A DNA stretch of 64,000 bases from CAZMVY01 sp964653435 (GCA_964653435.1 CAZZFA010000013.1:1-64000), one strand, 5' to 3'. Counted from the first letter of the stretch, positions 7,012-15,995 are shown. Notes: generated by a model not told the origin, from the letters alone. Translations and numbers: made by a program.

Positions 7012-8624
7012 GTCGAGCGATACCCCGGCCCGTCGCGGAGTTCGTCGCGGATCAGGCACAAAGCGATCTGTATGGGGCCTACTGCCGCAACCGGCTCATG
7101 GAGTTGCTCGAGGGGTCGCGGCCGGCGGAGCACGCTGCGGCAGGCGAGGCGGCCGTTTGCGGTCTGATCGAGAACGAGCTACGTCAACTGCTGGGCGGTC
7201 GGGCCGTCGTCGAGACTTGCGGAGGTGGGTCGGCGCCGGGCATGACGGGGCAGAGCTCGTTCACGTTTCGAGTGGGCGGCCCGACGCCGCCGGGTCTGCT
7301 GTTTGTCGTGGAGCCGGGGCGCAAAGGGCCGGACTGCTTGCCTCGCAGCACCGCCGACCGGGTGTTCGGCTCCGGGGCCGCCGGTTGCCGATCGCACCTT
7401 GCGCTGGTTTTCGCCCAGCTCAAGCTTCTGGCGGAGGTGGAGAGCCGCTTCGGCCTGGCGCCGGCCGTGCCGCTGGCGTATCACTTCGGTCCCGTTCCGG
7501 GTGGGCCGGCTTGCGGCGCGTGGCCCGCGGCAGGCGATTCGCACGCGGGCCGATGGGGCGTAATCGTGCTCGCGGCCACGGGGGGCATGCCGTACACGGC
7601 TCAGCCGGGCGTGATACCGTTTGAGTGCGTCTTGTGCGGGCCGCGTGCCGCGGAGATGTTCGCGTTTGTCGTGCAGGCGATCGATGCGGAGGGGGCTCGA
7701 CTCCGCAACGAATGCGGCACGGGGGCGGCTCCGGCGGGGAAATGGCTCGCGGCAACACAGACGAACCACGGGATGCTCGGATGCTACGGGGTGGATCCGG
7801 CCGTGGCCTGCGACCATCTTGCCGTCCGGGTGCGGATCCGGGCGAATGCCAATCCCGATCGGATCGCGATGCGGATGACGGAGGTGCTCGACGCTACGCT
7901 TTTCGAGTACCTGCGGCACCGATCGGACCTGACGAAGGAAGTGGATCCGGTGCTCGGGGAGCCGAAGCTCAAGCGGCATTACGCGATGACCTTCGAGCCG
8001 GCCGTCGATGCGCTGGTATACCGCATCGACGTGTTCGGGCGGTCTGCGCCGGTGGGGGCGTCGCAGGACGCAGACAGCGCGATTTCCAAAGCGGCCTTCA
8101 TGTTCGGCGCGCTGCAGCAGATCCATCGCAACTTCCCCAACGTGCGGGCGGATGCTGCCCTGGCCGATCCGCCCGCCGGCGGTCCGGGCGGCGACCTGAT
8201 CCTTCGCGGGGTTCAGACCTTCGGCGCATGCCACGAGGCGGAGGCGGTGCGAGACCGTCTTCGCGCGGCGGCGCAGAGCGGGGCGGATACGTGGCGCCGG
8301 CTTCGCGGGGAGGGGGCCGCTGATACGTCCGTGACGGTGCGTTTTCCGGAACCGGAGCGGAGGCCCGTCGAGGCCGGCGGCCCAAACGCCGTCTCCGAGG
8401 CGTTTGCCTCGGCCCTGGCGCTGGCATCGCTGCCGTCGCCGAGCGGGGCGGCCTGGCCCGGGCTTTCCTGTGCCGACCGGGTCGCGGCGGCCGGCTGCCC
8501 GGTGGCGATCTTCGGCCCGGGCCGGCTTGAGCGGCACGGCGCGGCGTGCGAATACATCGAGATTCCCGAGATTCAGCAGAGCCTCATCGTCGCGACGCTC
8601 GCCGCGCTGGCGTATACGCCGTGA
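7008..8624 (+). CDS. M20-peptidase-like protein, probably catalytically inactive
   Basis: This 538-residue protein has the layout of the M20/ArgE deacetylase family. DRVFGSGAAGCRSHLALV lines up with the family's GRGAADMKGGLAA block. LAYHFGPVPGG takes the place of the catalytic LFxxDEExGG strand, and a distal C-terminal segment IPEIQQSLIVATLAALAY resembles the M20 end. The metal ligands are missing: the Asp of GAADMK is replaced (GAAGCR) and the DEE pair is replaced by GPV. It is therefore better read as a pseudoenzyme or as a binding protein. No signal peptide is seen. The ATG at 7008 overlaps the DUF547 stop. Family assignment is by motif spacing only. Confidence 0.55.
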   Translation: MSRAIPRPVAEFVADQAQSDLYGAYCRNRLMELLEGSRPAEHAAAGEAAVCGLIENELRQLLGGRAVVETCGGGSAPGMTGQSSFTFRVGGPTPPGLLFVVEPGRKGPDCLPRSTADRVFGSGAAGCRSHLALVFAQLKLLAEVESRFGLAPAVPLAYHFGPVPGGPACGAWPAAGDSHAGRWGVIVLAATGGMPYTAQPGVIPFECVLCGPRAAEMFAFVVQAIDAEGARLRNECGTGAAPAGKWLAATQTNHGMLGCYGVDPAVACDHLAVRVRIRANANPDRIAMRMTEVLDATLFEYLRHRSDLTKEVDPVLGEPKLKRHYAMTFEPAVDALVYRIDVFGRSAPVGASQDADSAISKAAFMFGALQQIHRNFPNVRADAALADPPAGGPGGDLILRGVQTFGACHEAEAVRDRLRAAAQSGADTWRRLRGEGAADTSVTVRFPEPERRPVEAGGPNAVSEAFASALALASLPSPSGAAWPGLSCADRVAAAGCPVAIFGPGRLERHGAACEYIEIPEIQQSLIVATLAALAYTP

Positions 8625-8751
8625 CTCGGCAGACGGACGCTTCATCCTGGCGGGTGGCCGCGAGGGGGCCGTTCCGCGAAGTGGTCGTGTCCGTTGTCTT
8701 GCTTGCGGCCGACGGATGCGGGGGGCAACACGGCCCGCGTGTCGCAGCCGC

Positions 8752-8780
8752 TTGGCCATGCCTGTGCGGCGCGATATAGT
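8752..8780 (+). promoter_or_regulatory. Promoter for ispF, near-leaderless
   Basis: TTGGCC (8752-8757), a 17-bp spacer and TATAGT (8775-8780) form a good sigma70-type promoter. The -10 box ends 8 nt before the GTG at 8789, so the ispF mRNA would have no leader or only a few bases. No Shine-Dalgarno sequence precedes the gene. Confidence 0.55.
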
Positions 8781-8788
8781 GGCGGGCC

Positions 8789-9301
8789 GTGTCAGTGGAT
8801 CGTGTCGGCATCGGTTACGATGTGCATCGGCTCGCGCCGAACCGGCGGCTCGTGCTGGCCCATGTGCCGATCGAGTTCGAACGGGGTTCGCTCGGCCACA
8901 GCGACGGCGATGTGGTGCTTCACGCGGTGATCGACGCCCTGCTCGGTGCGGCCGGGCTGCCGGACATCGGCGAGATGTTCCCGGACACGGACGCGCGATT
9001 CAAGGATGCCGACAGCGGCCGACTGCTGGCGGAGGCGCGGGCGGCGGTGCGCCGGGCGGGCTACGCCCCGGTGAACGTGGACGTGATCGTACACGCGGAG
9101 CGGCCGAAGCTTCGGCCGTACAAGCCGCGGATGCGGGCGGAGCTGGCGCGGCTGCTGGACATCGAGGCGGTGTGTGTAAGTGTGAAGGCCAAGACGGGCG
9201 AGGGCGTCGGGCCGATCGGGACCGGCGAGGCCATCGCCTGTACCGCCGTGGCGGGGTTGCGGCGCGTGACGGACGTGCGGGATGAGGAACGAACCGGGTA
9301 A
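8789..9301 (+). CDS. ispF: 2-C-methyl-D-erythritol 2,4-cyclodiphosphate synthase
   Basis: IspF cyclises CDP-methylerythritol diphosphate to MEcPP in the MEP pathway to isoprenoids. The 170-residue protein is full length. It shows the metal-binding start GIGYDVHRL (Asp and His ligands), HSDGDVVLHAVIDALLGAAG with the third histidine ligand, PDIGEMFPDTD, and the KAKTGEGVGPIGTGEAI block. GTG at 8789 is used; another GTG at 8795 is possible. The preceding promoter makes a leaderless transcript likely. cysS starts 20 nt downstream in the same direction. Confidence 0.95.
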   Translation: MSVDRVGIGYDVHRLAPNRRLVLAHVPIEFERGSLGHSDGDVVLHAVIDALLGAAGLPDIGEMFPDTDARFKDADSGRLLAEARAAVRRAGYAPVNVDVIVHAERPKLRPYKPRMRAELARLLDIEAVCVSVKAKTGEGVGPIGTGEAIACTAVAGLRRVTDVRDEERTG

Positions 9302-9321
9302 GGGCAGGATACGCTGACATC

Positions 9322-10818
9322 ATGCCTCTGCGAGTGTACAACACGTTGACGCGACAGGAAGAGGAGTTTCAACCGCTCGATCCGCCGCACGTCGGCATGT
9401 ACGTCTGCGGACCGACGGTGTACGGGCATCCGCATCTCGGCCATGCCAAGAGCTACGTCAGCTTCGACGTGATCCTGCGCTACCTGCGTTACCGGGGCTA
9501 TGACGTCCTGTATGTGCAGAACATCACCGACGTCGGCCATCTGACGGAAGATACGCACGGCATGGCGGACGAGGGCGAGGACAAGATCGTCCGCGAGGCC
9601 CGGCGTCAGAAGCGGCACCCGATGGCGATCGTCGAGTTCTACACCCGGAGCTACTTCGAGGACATGGACGCGCTGCACGTCACCCGGCCGGATATCTCTC
9701 CGCGGGCGACGGGGCACATCCCGGAGCAGATCGAGCTTGTTCAGCGGTTGCTGGAGCGCGGCTACGCGTACGAATCGAACGGCAGCGTCTACTTCGACGT
9801 GACGAAGTGGAAGGACTACGGCAAGCTGAGCCGGCGCAACGTGGAGGAGATGGAGGCGGGCGCCCGCGTCGATGTCAGCGCCGACAAGCGGCACCCGGCC
9901 GACTTCGCCCTGTGGAAGAAGGCCGAGCCCGCCCACATCATGCAGTGGAACAGCCCCTGGGGTCGCGGGTTTCCCGGCTGGCACCTCGAGTGCTCCGTGA
10001 TGAGCATGAAGTATCTGGGGACCTCGTTCGACATTCACGGCGGCGGCCTGGAGAACTCGTTTCCGCACCACGAGTGCGAGATCGCCCAGGCGGAGGCGGC
10101 GACCGGTCGCCCGTTTGTGAAGTACTGGCTTCACAACAACATGGTCACGGTCGAAGGCCAGAAGATGGGCAAGAGTCTCGGCAACTTCATTACGCTCAAG
10201 GAGCTTTTCGCCCCCGACTACCCGTTGCACAGGCGGCTGCAGAAGAAGTTCGACCCGCTTGTGGTGCGGCAGTTCGTGCTGACCAGCCACTACCGCAGCC
10301 CGCAGGATTTCTCGAACGAGGCGCTCCTTGCCGCCGAGAGCGGATTCGAGAAACTGCGCACGGCCGTCACAACGGCGCGCGAGGCGGCCCGCGGCGCCGA
10401 CGAGCCGAAGGCCGAGGGGGCGGTGGCGTCGCGGCTTGCGGACATCCGCGCGCGGTTCGAGAAGGCGATGGACGAGGACTTCAACACGGCGGCGGCGATC
10501 AGCGTTGTGTTCGAGCTGGCGCGCGACGTGAGCGCGTGGCAGACGGCCGGGCTGTCGCCGGCCGCGTGGCGGGCGGTGGCCGGGACGTTCGACCGGCTGG
10601 GCGGCGATGTGCTGGGAATCGTGCCGAAGCGGTATCCGCAGGACGCGGGCCCCTCGAAGGATCTGCTCGAGCCGGTCGTGCGGTTGTGTATCGAGATGCG
10701 GGCGGAGGCGAAGAAGGCGAGGAATTACGCGCTGGCCGACCAGATCCGCGCGAAGCTGCTGGCGGCCGGGATCCAACTGGAAGACCGTCCCGACGGAACG
10801 AACTGGCGGCGCGTGTGA
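9322..10818 (+). CDS. cysS: Cysteinyl-tRNA synthetase
   Basis: This class I synthetase charges tRNA-Cys in the cytosol. The 498-residue protein begins with the zinc-site/HIGH region CGPTVYGHPHLGHAKSY, has the internal zinc ligands in HLECSVMS and HHECEIAQ, the KMSKS-type loop KMGKSLGNF, and the helical DALR/anticodon-binding C terminus with LCIEMRAEAKKARNYALADQ. Length is a little above the usual 460-480. It follows ispF by 20 nt. A hairpin GCGGCCT/AGGCCGC (10827-10845) lies in the gap before ruvC but has no T-tract. Confidence 0.97.
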   Translation: MPLRVYNTLTRQEEEFQPLDPPHVGMYVCGPTVYGHPHLGHAKSYVSFDVILRYLRYRGYDVLYVQNITDVGHLTEDTHGMADEGEDKIVREARRQKRHPMAIVEFYTRSYFEDMDALHVTRPDISPRATGHIPEQIELVQRLLERGYAYESNGSVYFDVTKWKDYGKLSRRNVEEMEAGARVDVSADKRHPADFALWKKAEPAHIMQWNSPWGRGFPGWHLECSVMSMKYLGTSFDIHGGGLENSFPHHECEIAQAEAATGRPFVKYWLHNNMVTVEGQKMGKSLGNFITLKELFAPDYPLHRRLQKKFDPLVVRQFVLTSHYRSPQDFSNEALLAAESGFEKLRTAVTTAREAARGADEPKAEGAVASRLADIRARFEKAMDEDFNTAAAISVVFELARDVSAWQTAGLSPAAWRAVAGTFDRLGGDVLGIVPKRYPQDAGPSKDLLEPVVRLCIEMRAEAKKARNYALADQIRAKLLAAGIQLEDRPDGTNWRRV

Positions 10819-10893
10819 TGCGGAGCGCGGCCTCCGCGAGGCCGCACGCGCGGTCTCGGAGAGACTGCACTCCAGAGAAGGCACGGATGCGAT

Positions 10894-11418
10894 ATGGGAA
10901 AGCAGCGCCTCGTACCGCGGTTTACCCGCATCTGCGGCATCGACCCCGGCCTCGGGCGGACCGGCTACGGCATCGTGGAGCTCACGCACGCCGAGCCGCG
11001 CGTGATCGAGGCGGGCGTACTCCGGCCGGGCGCCGCGGACCGGACCCTTGCCGCCCGGTTGGCGGCCCTGGCCGCGGGCCTCGACGAATTACTCGAAGAG
11101 CATCGGCCCGAGGCGCTGGCCGTCGAGCAGCTCTATGCGCACTACAAACACCCTCGGACGGCGATCTTGATGGGCCACGCCCGGGGCGTCATCCTGTTGA
11201 CGGCGGCCCGGCGAGGACTGCCGGTGCTCGATCTGCCGGCCACGACGGTCAAGCGGTATCTGACGGGTTCCGGCCACGCGAGCAAGCCGCAGATGCAGAA
11301 GATGATTGCTCATGTGTTGAAGCTCGGCGCTGTTCCCCGGCCGCCGGACGTGGCCGACGCCCTGTCCATCGCGATTTGCGCGCTCCACCGGCAGCGTACG
11401 GAGGGCGGTCGAGCATGA
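10894..11418 (+). CDS. ruvC: Holliday junction endonuclease RuvC
   Basis: RuvC resolves Holliday junctions as a dimer within the RuvABC machine. The 174-residue protein has the RNase H-fold catalytic acids in their usual contexts: Asp in CGIDPGLGRTGYG, Glu in LAVEQLYAHY, and the paired aspartates in PPDVADALSIAI. The KPQMQKM stretch before the last motif is also typical. The start has AGAAGG upstream. The stop overlaps the ruvA ATG (ATGA at 11415-11418), the usual ruvC-ruvA coupling. Confidence 0.96.
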   Translation: MGKQRLVPRFTRICGIDPGLGRTGYGIVELTHAEPRVIEAGVLRPGAADRTLAARLAALAAGLDELLEEHRPEALAVEQLYAHYKHPRTAILMGHARGVILLTAARRGLPVLDLPATTVKRYLTGSGHASKPQMQKMIAHVLKLGAVPRPPDVADALSIAICALHRQRTEGGRA

Positions 11419-12047
11419 TCGCGCGAATGACCGGTATCGTGGCGGACGTCGGCGTGGGAACGATGATTCTCGAGCGCGACGGGATCGGCTACGAGATCCT
11501 CGTGCCGGGCTACGCGGTCGGCGAGTTGATCGCGTGCAAGGGCCAGGCGGTCACGCTGCACACGATGGAGTACTACGAGGGCTCCGCCGCCGGCGGCAAC
11601 CTTATCCCGCGAATCGTCGGCTTTCTGCACCCGGAGGACCGGGCGTTCTTCGAGCGCTTCATCACGGTCAAGGGCATCGGCGTGCGGAAGGCGATCAAGG
11701 CGCTCGCCGAGCCGGTGGCGAAGGTGGCCGCGGACATCGAGCAGGGCAATGCGCCCTCGCTGGCACGCCTGCCGGGGATCGGGAAGCGCGCCGCCGATCA
11801 GATCATCGCCGAGCTTCGCGGCAAGCTGGCGGAGTTCGCGATCGGCGCGGCGAGCCGGGAGGGCGTGCCGGAGCACCGTTGGACGGCGGAACAGCGTGAT
11901 GCGCTGGAGGTTCTCGTGGCGCTCGGCGAGCGACGGGTCGAGGCGGAGCGGTGGCTCGCGCGGGCGGCGCAACTGCACCCGGAGACCAGGCCCGCGGATG
12001 AATGGATCGCCGCGGCGTACCGGGTGAAGACCGGGGCGGAGGGATAG
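11415..12047 (+). CDS. ruvA: Holliday junction DNA helicase subunit RuvA
   Basis: RuvA tetramers bind Holliday junctions and recruit RuvB hexamers for branch migration. The 210-residue protein has the N-terminal OB domain (MIARMTGIVADV to LHTMEYYEG), the double helix-hairpin-helix segment (FFERFITVKGIGVRKAIKAL and LARLPGIGKRAADQII) and a C-terminal domain III (ALEVLVALGERRVEAERWL) that contacts RuvB. A much longer open frame runs upstream in this phase through cysS and ruvC, but it is a high-GC artefact. ATG at 11415 is supported by overlap with ruvC and by family length. Confidence 0.95.
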   Translation: MIARMTGIVADVGVGTMILERDGIGYEILVPGYAVGELIACKGQAVTLHTMEYYEGSAAGGNLIPRIVGFLHPEDRAFFERFITVKGIGVRKAIKALAEPVAKVAADIEQGNAPSLARLPGIGKRAADQIIAELRGKLAEFAIGAASREGVPEHRWTAEQRDALEVLVALGERRVEAERWLARAAQLHPETRPADEWIAAAYRVKTGAEG

Positions 12048-12111
12048 AGCTTGCGTCGCGGCTTTTGCGCGCCCTGCGCGCATGTATCGCGATTTGGCAG
12101 TAGCGCTACCC

Positions 12112-12240
12112 GTCATTCTGAGGAGCGCAGCGACGAAGAATCTGGCTGAGTGGCGCAGAGAAGCCGGATGCTTCGCTCCGCATGACGGGGGCCGGCTCGC
12201 CGGTGTTCGGTTGCGGCCGAAGGCCGCCCTGGCGCCTCGG
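12112..12240. repeat. Palindromic dispersed repeat between ruvA and ruvB (copy 3)
   Basis: The segment starts GTCATTCTGAGGAGCGCAGC and comes back as GATGCTTCGCTCCGCATGAC at 12167-12186, an imperfect inverted repeat able to fold into a long hairpin. It continues into GGTTGCGGCCGAAGGCCGCC (12209-12228), identical to 65-84. It is flanked by ruvA and ruvB, which are normally adjacent. It encodes nothing visible and behaves like a MITE- or REP-type element. Confidence 0.65.
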
Positions 12241-12326
12241 GTCCGCGGCGCGTCGCCCGGGCCGTCCGGATCGCGACGGACGGGCGAGAGCGGCAGGCGA
12301 AGCGGAGGCGACGGCGGAAACGAAAT

Positions 12327-13385
12327 ATGGCACGAGACCGGATCATCTCGCAGGAATCCCGCGGCACGGAGGAAGAGCAGCTCATTCAGTCGCTGCGTCC
12401 GACGCGGCTGGGCGAATGCGTCGGTCAGCGACAGGTTATCGAACAGCTCAGGATCGCGATGGAGGCCGCGAGGCGTCGCGGGGAGCCGCTCGAGCACGTG
12501 TTGCTCGACGGTCCGCCGGGGCTGGGCAAGACGACGCTCGCCCATGTCATCGCCAACGAGATGGGCGCATCGATCAAGATCACCAGCGGCCCGGCCCTCA
12601 CCAAACCCGGCGACCTGATGCCCTGGCTGACGAACATGGAGCGCGGCGACATCCTCTTCATCGACGAGGTGCACCGCCTCTCGCGCACGATCGAGGAGTT
12701 TCTCTACCCGGCGATGGAGGATTTCCGCGTCGATTTCGCCATCGAGAGCGGCATGGCCGGACGGACGGTGAATCTGCCGCTCAAGCAGTTCACGCTGATC
12801 GGGGCCACGACCCGCGCGGGGCTGCTCACGGCGGCGCTGCGCGACCGCTTCGGCATCCAGTACCATTTCGACTTCTATTCCGTCGAGGACCTGACGGAAA
12901 TCCTGCGGCGCTCGGCACGGAAGCTCGATGTGAAAACCGACGACGGCGCGCTCGTCACGCTGGCGCGTCGATCCCGGGGCACGCCGCGGGTGGCCAACCG
13001 GCTGCTCCGTCGGACACGCGATTATGCCCAGGTTCGCGCGCGCGGCGAGTTATCCTCCGCCGTGGTCGAGAAGGCCCTGGAGATTCTGCAGGTGGACGCC
13101 CTCGGCCTCGACGAGCTGGACCGTGCGTATCTGCGGACGCTGATCGGTACCTACCGGGGCGGTCCGGCGGGTGTCGAGGCGCTGGCCGCGACGCTCGGCC
13201 AGGAGCGCGACACGCTTGAAGATGTCGTCGAGCCCTACCTGCTGCAGATCGGCTTTGTGATCCGCACCCGTCAGGGCCGCATGACGACCCGTGCGGCCTG
13301 CGAGCACCTGGGCCTCCCGTGTCCGGAGACGCCCGATCGGAGCGTCGCGGCAGACCAGCCGGGCCTCTTCGATGCCGGGTCCTGA
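12327..13385 (+). CDS. ruvB: Holliday junction branch-migration ATPase RuvB
   Basis: RuvB is the AAA+ motor that pulls DNA through the RuvA-bound junction. The 352-residue protein has the RuvB start LRPTRLGECVGQ, Walker A DGPPGLGKTTLA, Walker B DILFIDEVHRL, sensor 1 IGATTRAGLL, the arginine-finger region ALRDRFGI, the sensor 2 GTPRVANRLLRR and the winged-helix C terminus. It is full length. It is separated from ruvA by about 280 bp that hold a dispersed palindromic repeat, so the operon has probably been split by a repeat insertion. Confidence 0.96.
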   Translation: MARDRIISQESRGTEEEQLIQSLRPTRLGECVGQRQVIEQLRIAMEAARRRGEPLEHVLLDGPPGLGKTTLAHVIANEMGASIKITSGPALTKPGDLMPWLTNMERGDILFIDEVHRLSRTIEEFLYPAMEDFRVDFAIESGMAGRTVNLPLKQFTLIGATTRAGLLTAALRDRFGIQYHFDFYSVEDLTEILRRSARKLDVKTDDGALVTLARRSRGTPRVANRLLRRTRDYAQVRARGELSSAVVEKALEILQVDALGLDELDRAYLRTLIGTYRGGPAGVEALAATLGQERDTLEDVVEPYLLQIGFVIRTRQGRMTTRAACEHLGLPCPETPDRSVAADQPGLFDAGS

Positions 13386-13522
13386 CGCCGGCGGGCACGC
13401 GTGCTCCCGCTGTGTCGGCAGTGCCGTTTGCCCGTGCCGCCTCCGCCGCGCAGATGACGGGTTGTCGGGCCGCGTCGTCCGCCTTACGATGCCGTTCGGC
13501 TTTTCGCAACGGAGGAGTTGCC

Positions 13523-14416
13523 ATGTCTGACCGATCTCGGGATTCGAGGCCGACGCGCCGTGAATGTCTGATCGGGGCGGCATCTGCCGCCGCCGGTCTG
13601 GCGCTGGGCGTGAACGTCCGGCGGGCGGCGGCCGCTGCCGCTTCGGCCGGCATCAAGGTCGGTATGTGCGACTGGTCCTTGCAGCACCGCGACGTGAGCG
13701 CCTTTGAATGGGCCAGGCGGATCGGATTGGACGGCGTGGAGGTGAGCGTCGGCTACCCGGCCGACAAGCTGCGGCTGCGGCAGCCGGCCGTGCAGAAGGA
13801 ATACCTCGCGGCGGCCCGCCGGTACGGCGTGGCGATTCCATCGGTGGCGATGGGCGTGTTGAACGAGGTGCCGCTGATGTCCGAGCCGCGCGCGGCGGTC
13901 TGGCTGGCTGATACGATCGAGGTGGCGAGGAACCTGGGCGCCCGCTGCATCCTGGTCGCGTTCTTCGGTAAGGGCGAGCTGAAAGAGGAGAACGGCACGG
14001 ACATGCAGCGGGTGATCGACGTTCTCGCCGAACTTGCGCCGCGGGCCGAAAAAGCGGGCGTGATCCTCGGCCTGGAAAGCTATCTGACAGCCGAGGCGAA
14101 CCGGAAGATCATCGACGCGGTGAACTCCCGCGCGGTCCAGGTCTACTACGATGTCTACAATGCCAACCACGTTGGCCACGACTACTTGAAGGAGATCAGA
14201 CAGCTCGGCGGCGACCGCATCTGCCAGGTGCACTTCAAGAACGGCCCACACCTGCTCGAGCATCCCGGCATCGACTGGCCCGCCGTCGTCGCCGCGCTCA
14301 AGGAGGTCAAATACCCAGGCTGGATCGTCCTGGAGACATCAAGCCCGAAGGATCTGATCGCGGATACGCAGGCGAACCTGGAGTATGTGCGAAAGCTCTT
14401 CGGCGCGGGGTCTTAA
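13523..14416 (+). CDS. Tat-exported sugar phosphate isomerase/epimerase-like protein
   Basis: The 297-residue protein has a Tat signal peptide (TRRECLIGAASAAAGLALG) and an AP-endonuclease-2-type TIM barrel: GMCDWSLQHRD, the IGLDGVEVSVG strand, LGARCILVAFFGKGE, GVILGLESYL, VQVYYDVYNANHVGHD and ICQVHFKNGP. Glu and His residues at the strand ends fit the metal site of xylose-isomerase-like enzymes. Exported members are abundant in planctomycetes and are thought to act on periplasmic sugars; the substrate is unknown. ATG at 13523 follows GGAGGAG by 6 nt. It stands alone between ruvB and an IS element. Confidence 0.8.
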   Translation: MSDRSRDSRPTRRECLIGAASAAAGLALGVNVRRAAAAAASAGIKVGMCDWSLQHRDVSAFEWARRIGLDGVEVSVGYPADKLRLRQPAVQKEYLAAARRYGVAIPSVAMGVLNEVPLMSEPRAAVWLADTIEVARNLGARCILVAFFGKGELKEENGTDMQRVIDVLAELAPRAEKAGVILGLESYLTAEANRKIIDAVNSRAVQVYYDVYNANHVGHDYLKEIRQLGGDRICQVHFKNGPHLLEHPGIDWPAVVAALKEVKYPGWIVLETSSPKDLIADTQANLEYVRKLFGAGS

Positions 14417-14611
14417 GGGAAAGGCCGCTTCCCCGGCCGTCACGGCGGCGTCGTCGCCGGCACAGTCGAAAGCGGTTGCCGCGGCCGGGTGAGGACGCGG
14501 TTGTAGATCGTACGCTCTACTGCGCCAAAGCCCCTTTGCTCTCCCGGCTCGCGACGGGGCCGCACGTCCGCCTCGGGGCAGCCGCCGACATGGGGTCGGT
14601 CGTAATTCTCT

Positions 14612-15871
14612 CAGGGCCGGCGCACATTAAGCTCCTTGTTTGGTAAGGACTTCCAGAAGGAACTCGTTGTTCCATCCGGCGACCTGGCTCTTTCCCTTGA
14701 TGCTGTCGGTGGAGGGGTGGCGATTGAGAAGGCTGATGGCGAAGCGACGAAGCCAGGAGAGATTGTTGGCCATGTGACGATTGCGGGTGCGGCTCTGGTC
14801 CTCGTCGAAGGTCACATCGAGGACCCAGTGCAGGCAATTCTCGATGCCCCAATGCCCCCGCACGGCCTGCGCAAACCGCGGCCCGCTGAGATACCGGCTG
14901 GTGAGGAAATAGCGGGTGTCTCCGCTCAGGGTGCCGTCGCGGTTCTCCACGAGGCGAACCGCCATCCCGATCGCCCGGGCCCCCGGCCACGCGTTCGTCC
15001 CAGGGAAATCGCGGGGGATCCTGGCCAACCCATAGTAGCGCTCGTCGCGGCGGCCGTGTCCCGTCTCGCGCGTCTGATGTTCCCAATGCGGACGCTTCCG
15101 AAGCTCGTCCTGACGCTCATCGCGGAACACCTCTTCGATCGCCGCGTAGAGCGTCGGCTGATTGTCCTTGACCGCCAGGACATAATCCCCGCCCCCGTCC
15201 ACGATCTTCTGGGCGATGTCCTTCTGGCACCCCATCGCGTCGATGGTCACCACAGCCCCCTGCACGTCGATCCGGTCGAGGAGGGCCGGAATGGCCGTGA
15301 TCTCGTTCGATTTTTCCTCCGTCGCCACCTGCCCCAACGCCAGGCCGTGGTCGCCGGCCCAGGCGCTGACCAGATGCAAGGGGCCCAGCCCCTCGCGCTG
15401 ATCATGCGAACGACGCAAGGTCTTGCCGTCGATGGCGATCATCCGGGCTCCTTCTTCTTCGTGGATCAGGCTCGCAATCCACGACTGAAAACAGGTCTGA
15501 AAGGCTTCCGGCCGCAGGGTGGAAAGAACCCGGCGAACACAGTCCCGCGACGGAAGACCATGCGGAAGGGTCAGCACGCTCTGGAGCCATTCCTTCTTGG
15601 CCCGTGCCCACCGGGCGATCGCCGTCGGCCCCGAGCAACCCACCATGACCCCACAGACCGCAATGGGAATCACCTCCACCAGCAAATGCCGACGATTGCG
15701 GTGATGCCGAGGGTCCGGCAACGACTCAAAGTGCTTGACGATCGAACGCAAACCGACCGTAACCGCCGCGCGCCTTCGTCATCGATCCGCTCCTTCTGCA
15801 AGAACGCCTCGCCACTCCATGCGGCGAGCTTGCAGGAGCTATAACCGATCAACACCCATCGCGCCAGCCTG
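14612..15871 (-). mobile_element. Insertion sequence, ISAs1 family
   Basis: The element consists of one transposase gene and short ends. The left end is read as CAGGGCCGGCGCACATTAA at 14612, where the inverted repeat includes the transposase stop. The right end, read inwards on the minus strand from 15871, is CAGGCTGGCGC, an imperfect match. No clear target-site duplication is visible: 8-bp flanks AATTCTCT and CCTATCTT differ. Ends are therefore approximate. It lies between an isomerase-like gene and the RCC1 gene and disrupts neither. Confidence 0.65.
14627..15751 (-). CDS. ISAs1-family DDE transposase
   Basis: The 374-residue protein is full length for the family. The N terminus (FESLPDPRHHRNRRHLLVEV) matches the DDE_Tnp_1-associated domain. 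The DDE catalytic core shows the first Asp in MIAIDGKTLRRS, the second in VVTIDAMGCQ and the Glu in WGIENCLHWVLDV. No frameshift or stop is present, so it may be active. It catalyses cut-and-paste or copy-out movement of its element, as known for this family. It is the only transposase in the window. Confidence 0.92.
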   Translation of the reverse strand: MRSIVKHFESLPDPRHHRNRRHLLVEVIPIAVCGVMVGCSGPTAIARWARAKKEWLQSVLTLPHGLPSRDCVRRVLSTLRPEAFQTCFQSWIASLIHEEEGARMIAIDGKTLRRSHDQREGLGPLHLVSAWAGDHGLALGQVATEEKSNEITAIPALLDRIDVQGAVVTIDAMGCQKDIAQKIVDGGGDYVLAVKDNQPTLYAAIEEVFRDERQDELRKRPHWEHQTRETGHGRRDERYYGLARIPRDFPGTNAWPGARAIGMAVRLVENRDGTLSGDTRYFLTSRYLSGPRFAQAVRGHWGIENCLHWVLDVTFDEDQSRTRNRHMANNLSWLRRFAISLLNRHPSTDSIKGKSQVAGWNNEFLLEVLTKQGA

Positions 15872-15966
15872 CCTATCTTGTCCAGTTATGCGCGCTGGCC
15901 CTGGTAATCCTCTCGACCGAAACGGATTACGAAATAGCTCGCAACGGCAAGAAAAGGGAATTCTGC

Positions 15967-15995
15967 TTGCTTTTCTGAAAGAACGGCTGTAAACT
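15967..15995 (+). promoter_or_regulatory. Promoter for the RCC1 gene
   Basis: TTGCTT (15967-15972), a 17-bp spacer and TAAACT (15990-15995) match a sigma70 promoter and give a leader of about 65 nt. An inverted repeat AGAAAAG...CTTTTCT overlaps the -35 box and could be an operator. Confidence 0.4.

Noticed and set aside
9807..12047. Long open frame running from cysS through ruvC into ruvA.
   Set aside because: Only its last 210 residues match a family (RuvA). The rest is out of phase with cysS and ruvC.
14602..15881. Target-site duplication around the IS.
   Set aside because: The 8-bp flanks (AATTCTCT and CCTATCTT) differ, so the insertion is old or the ends are misjudged.
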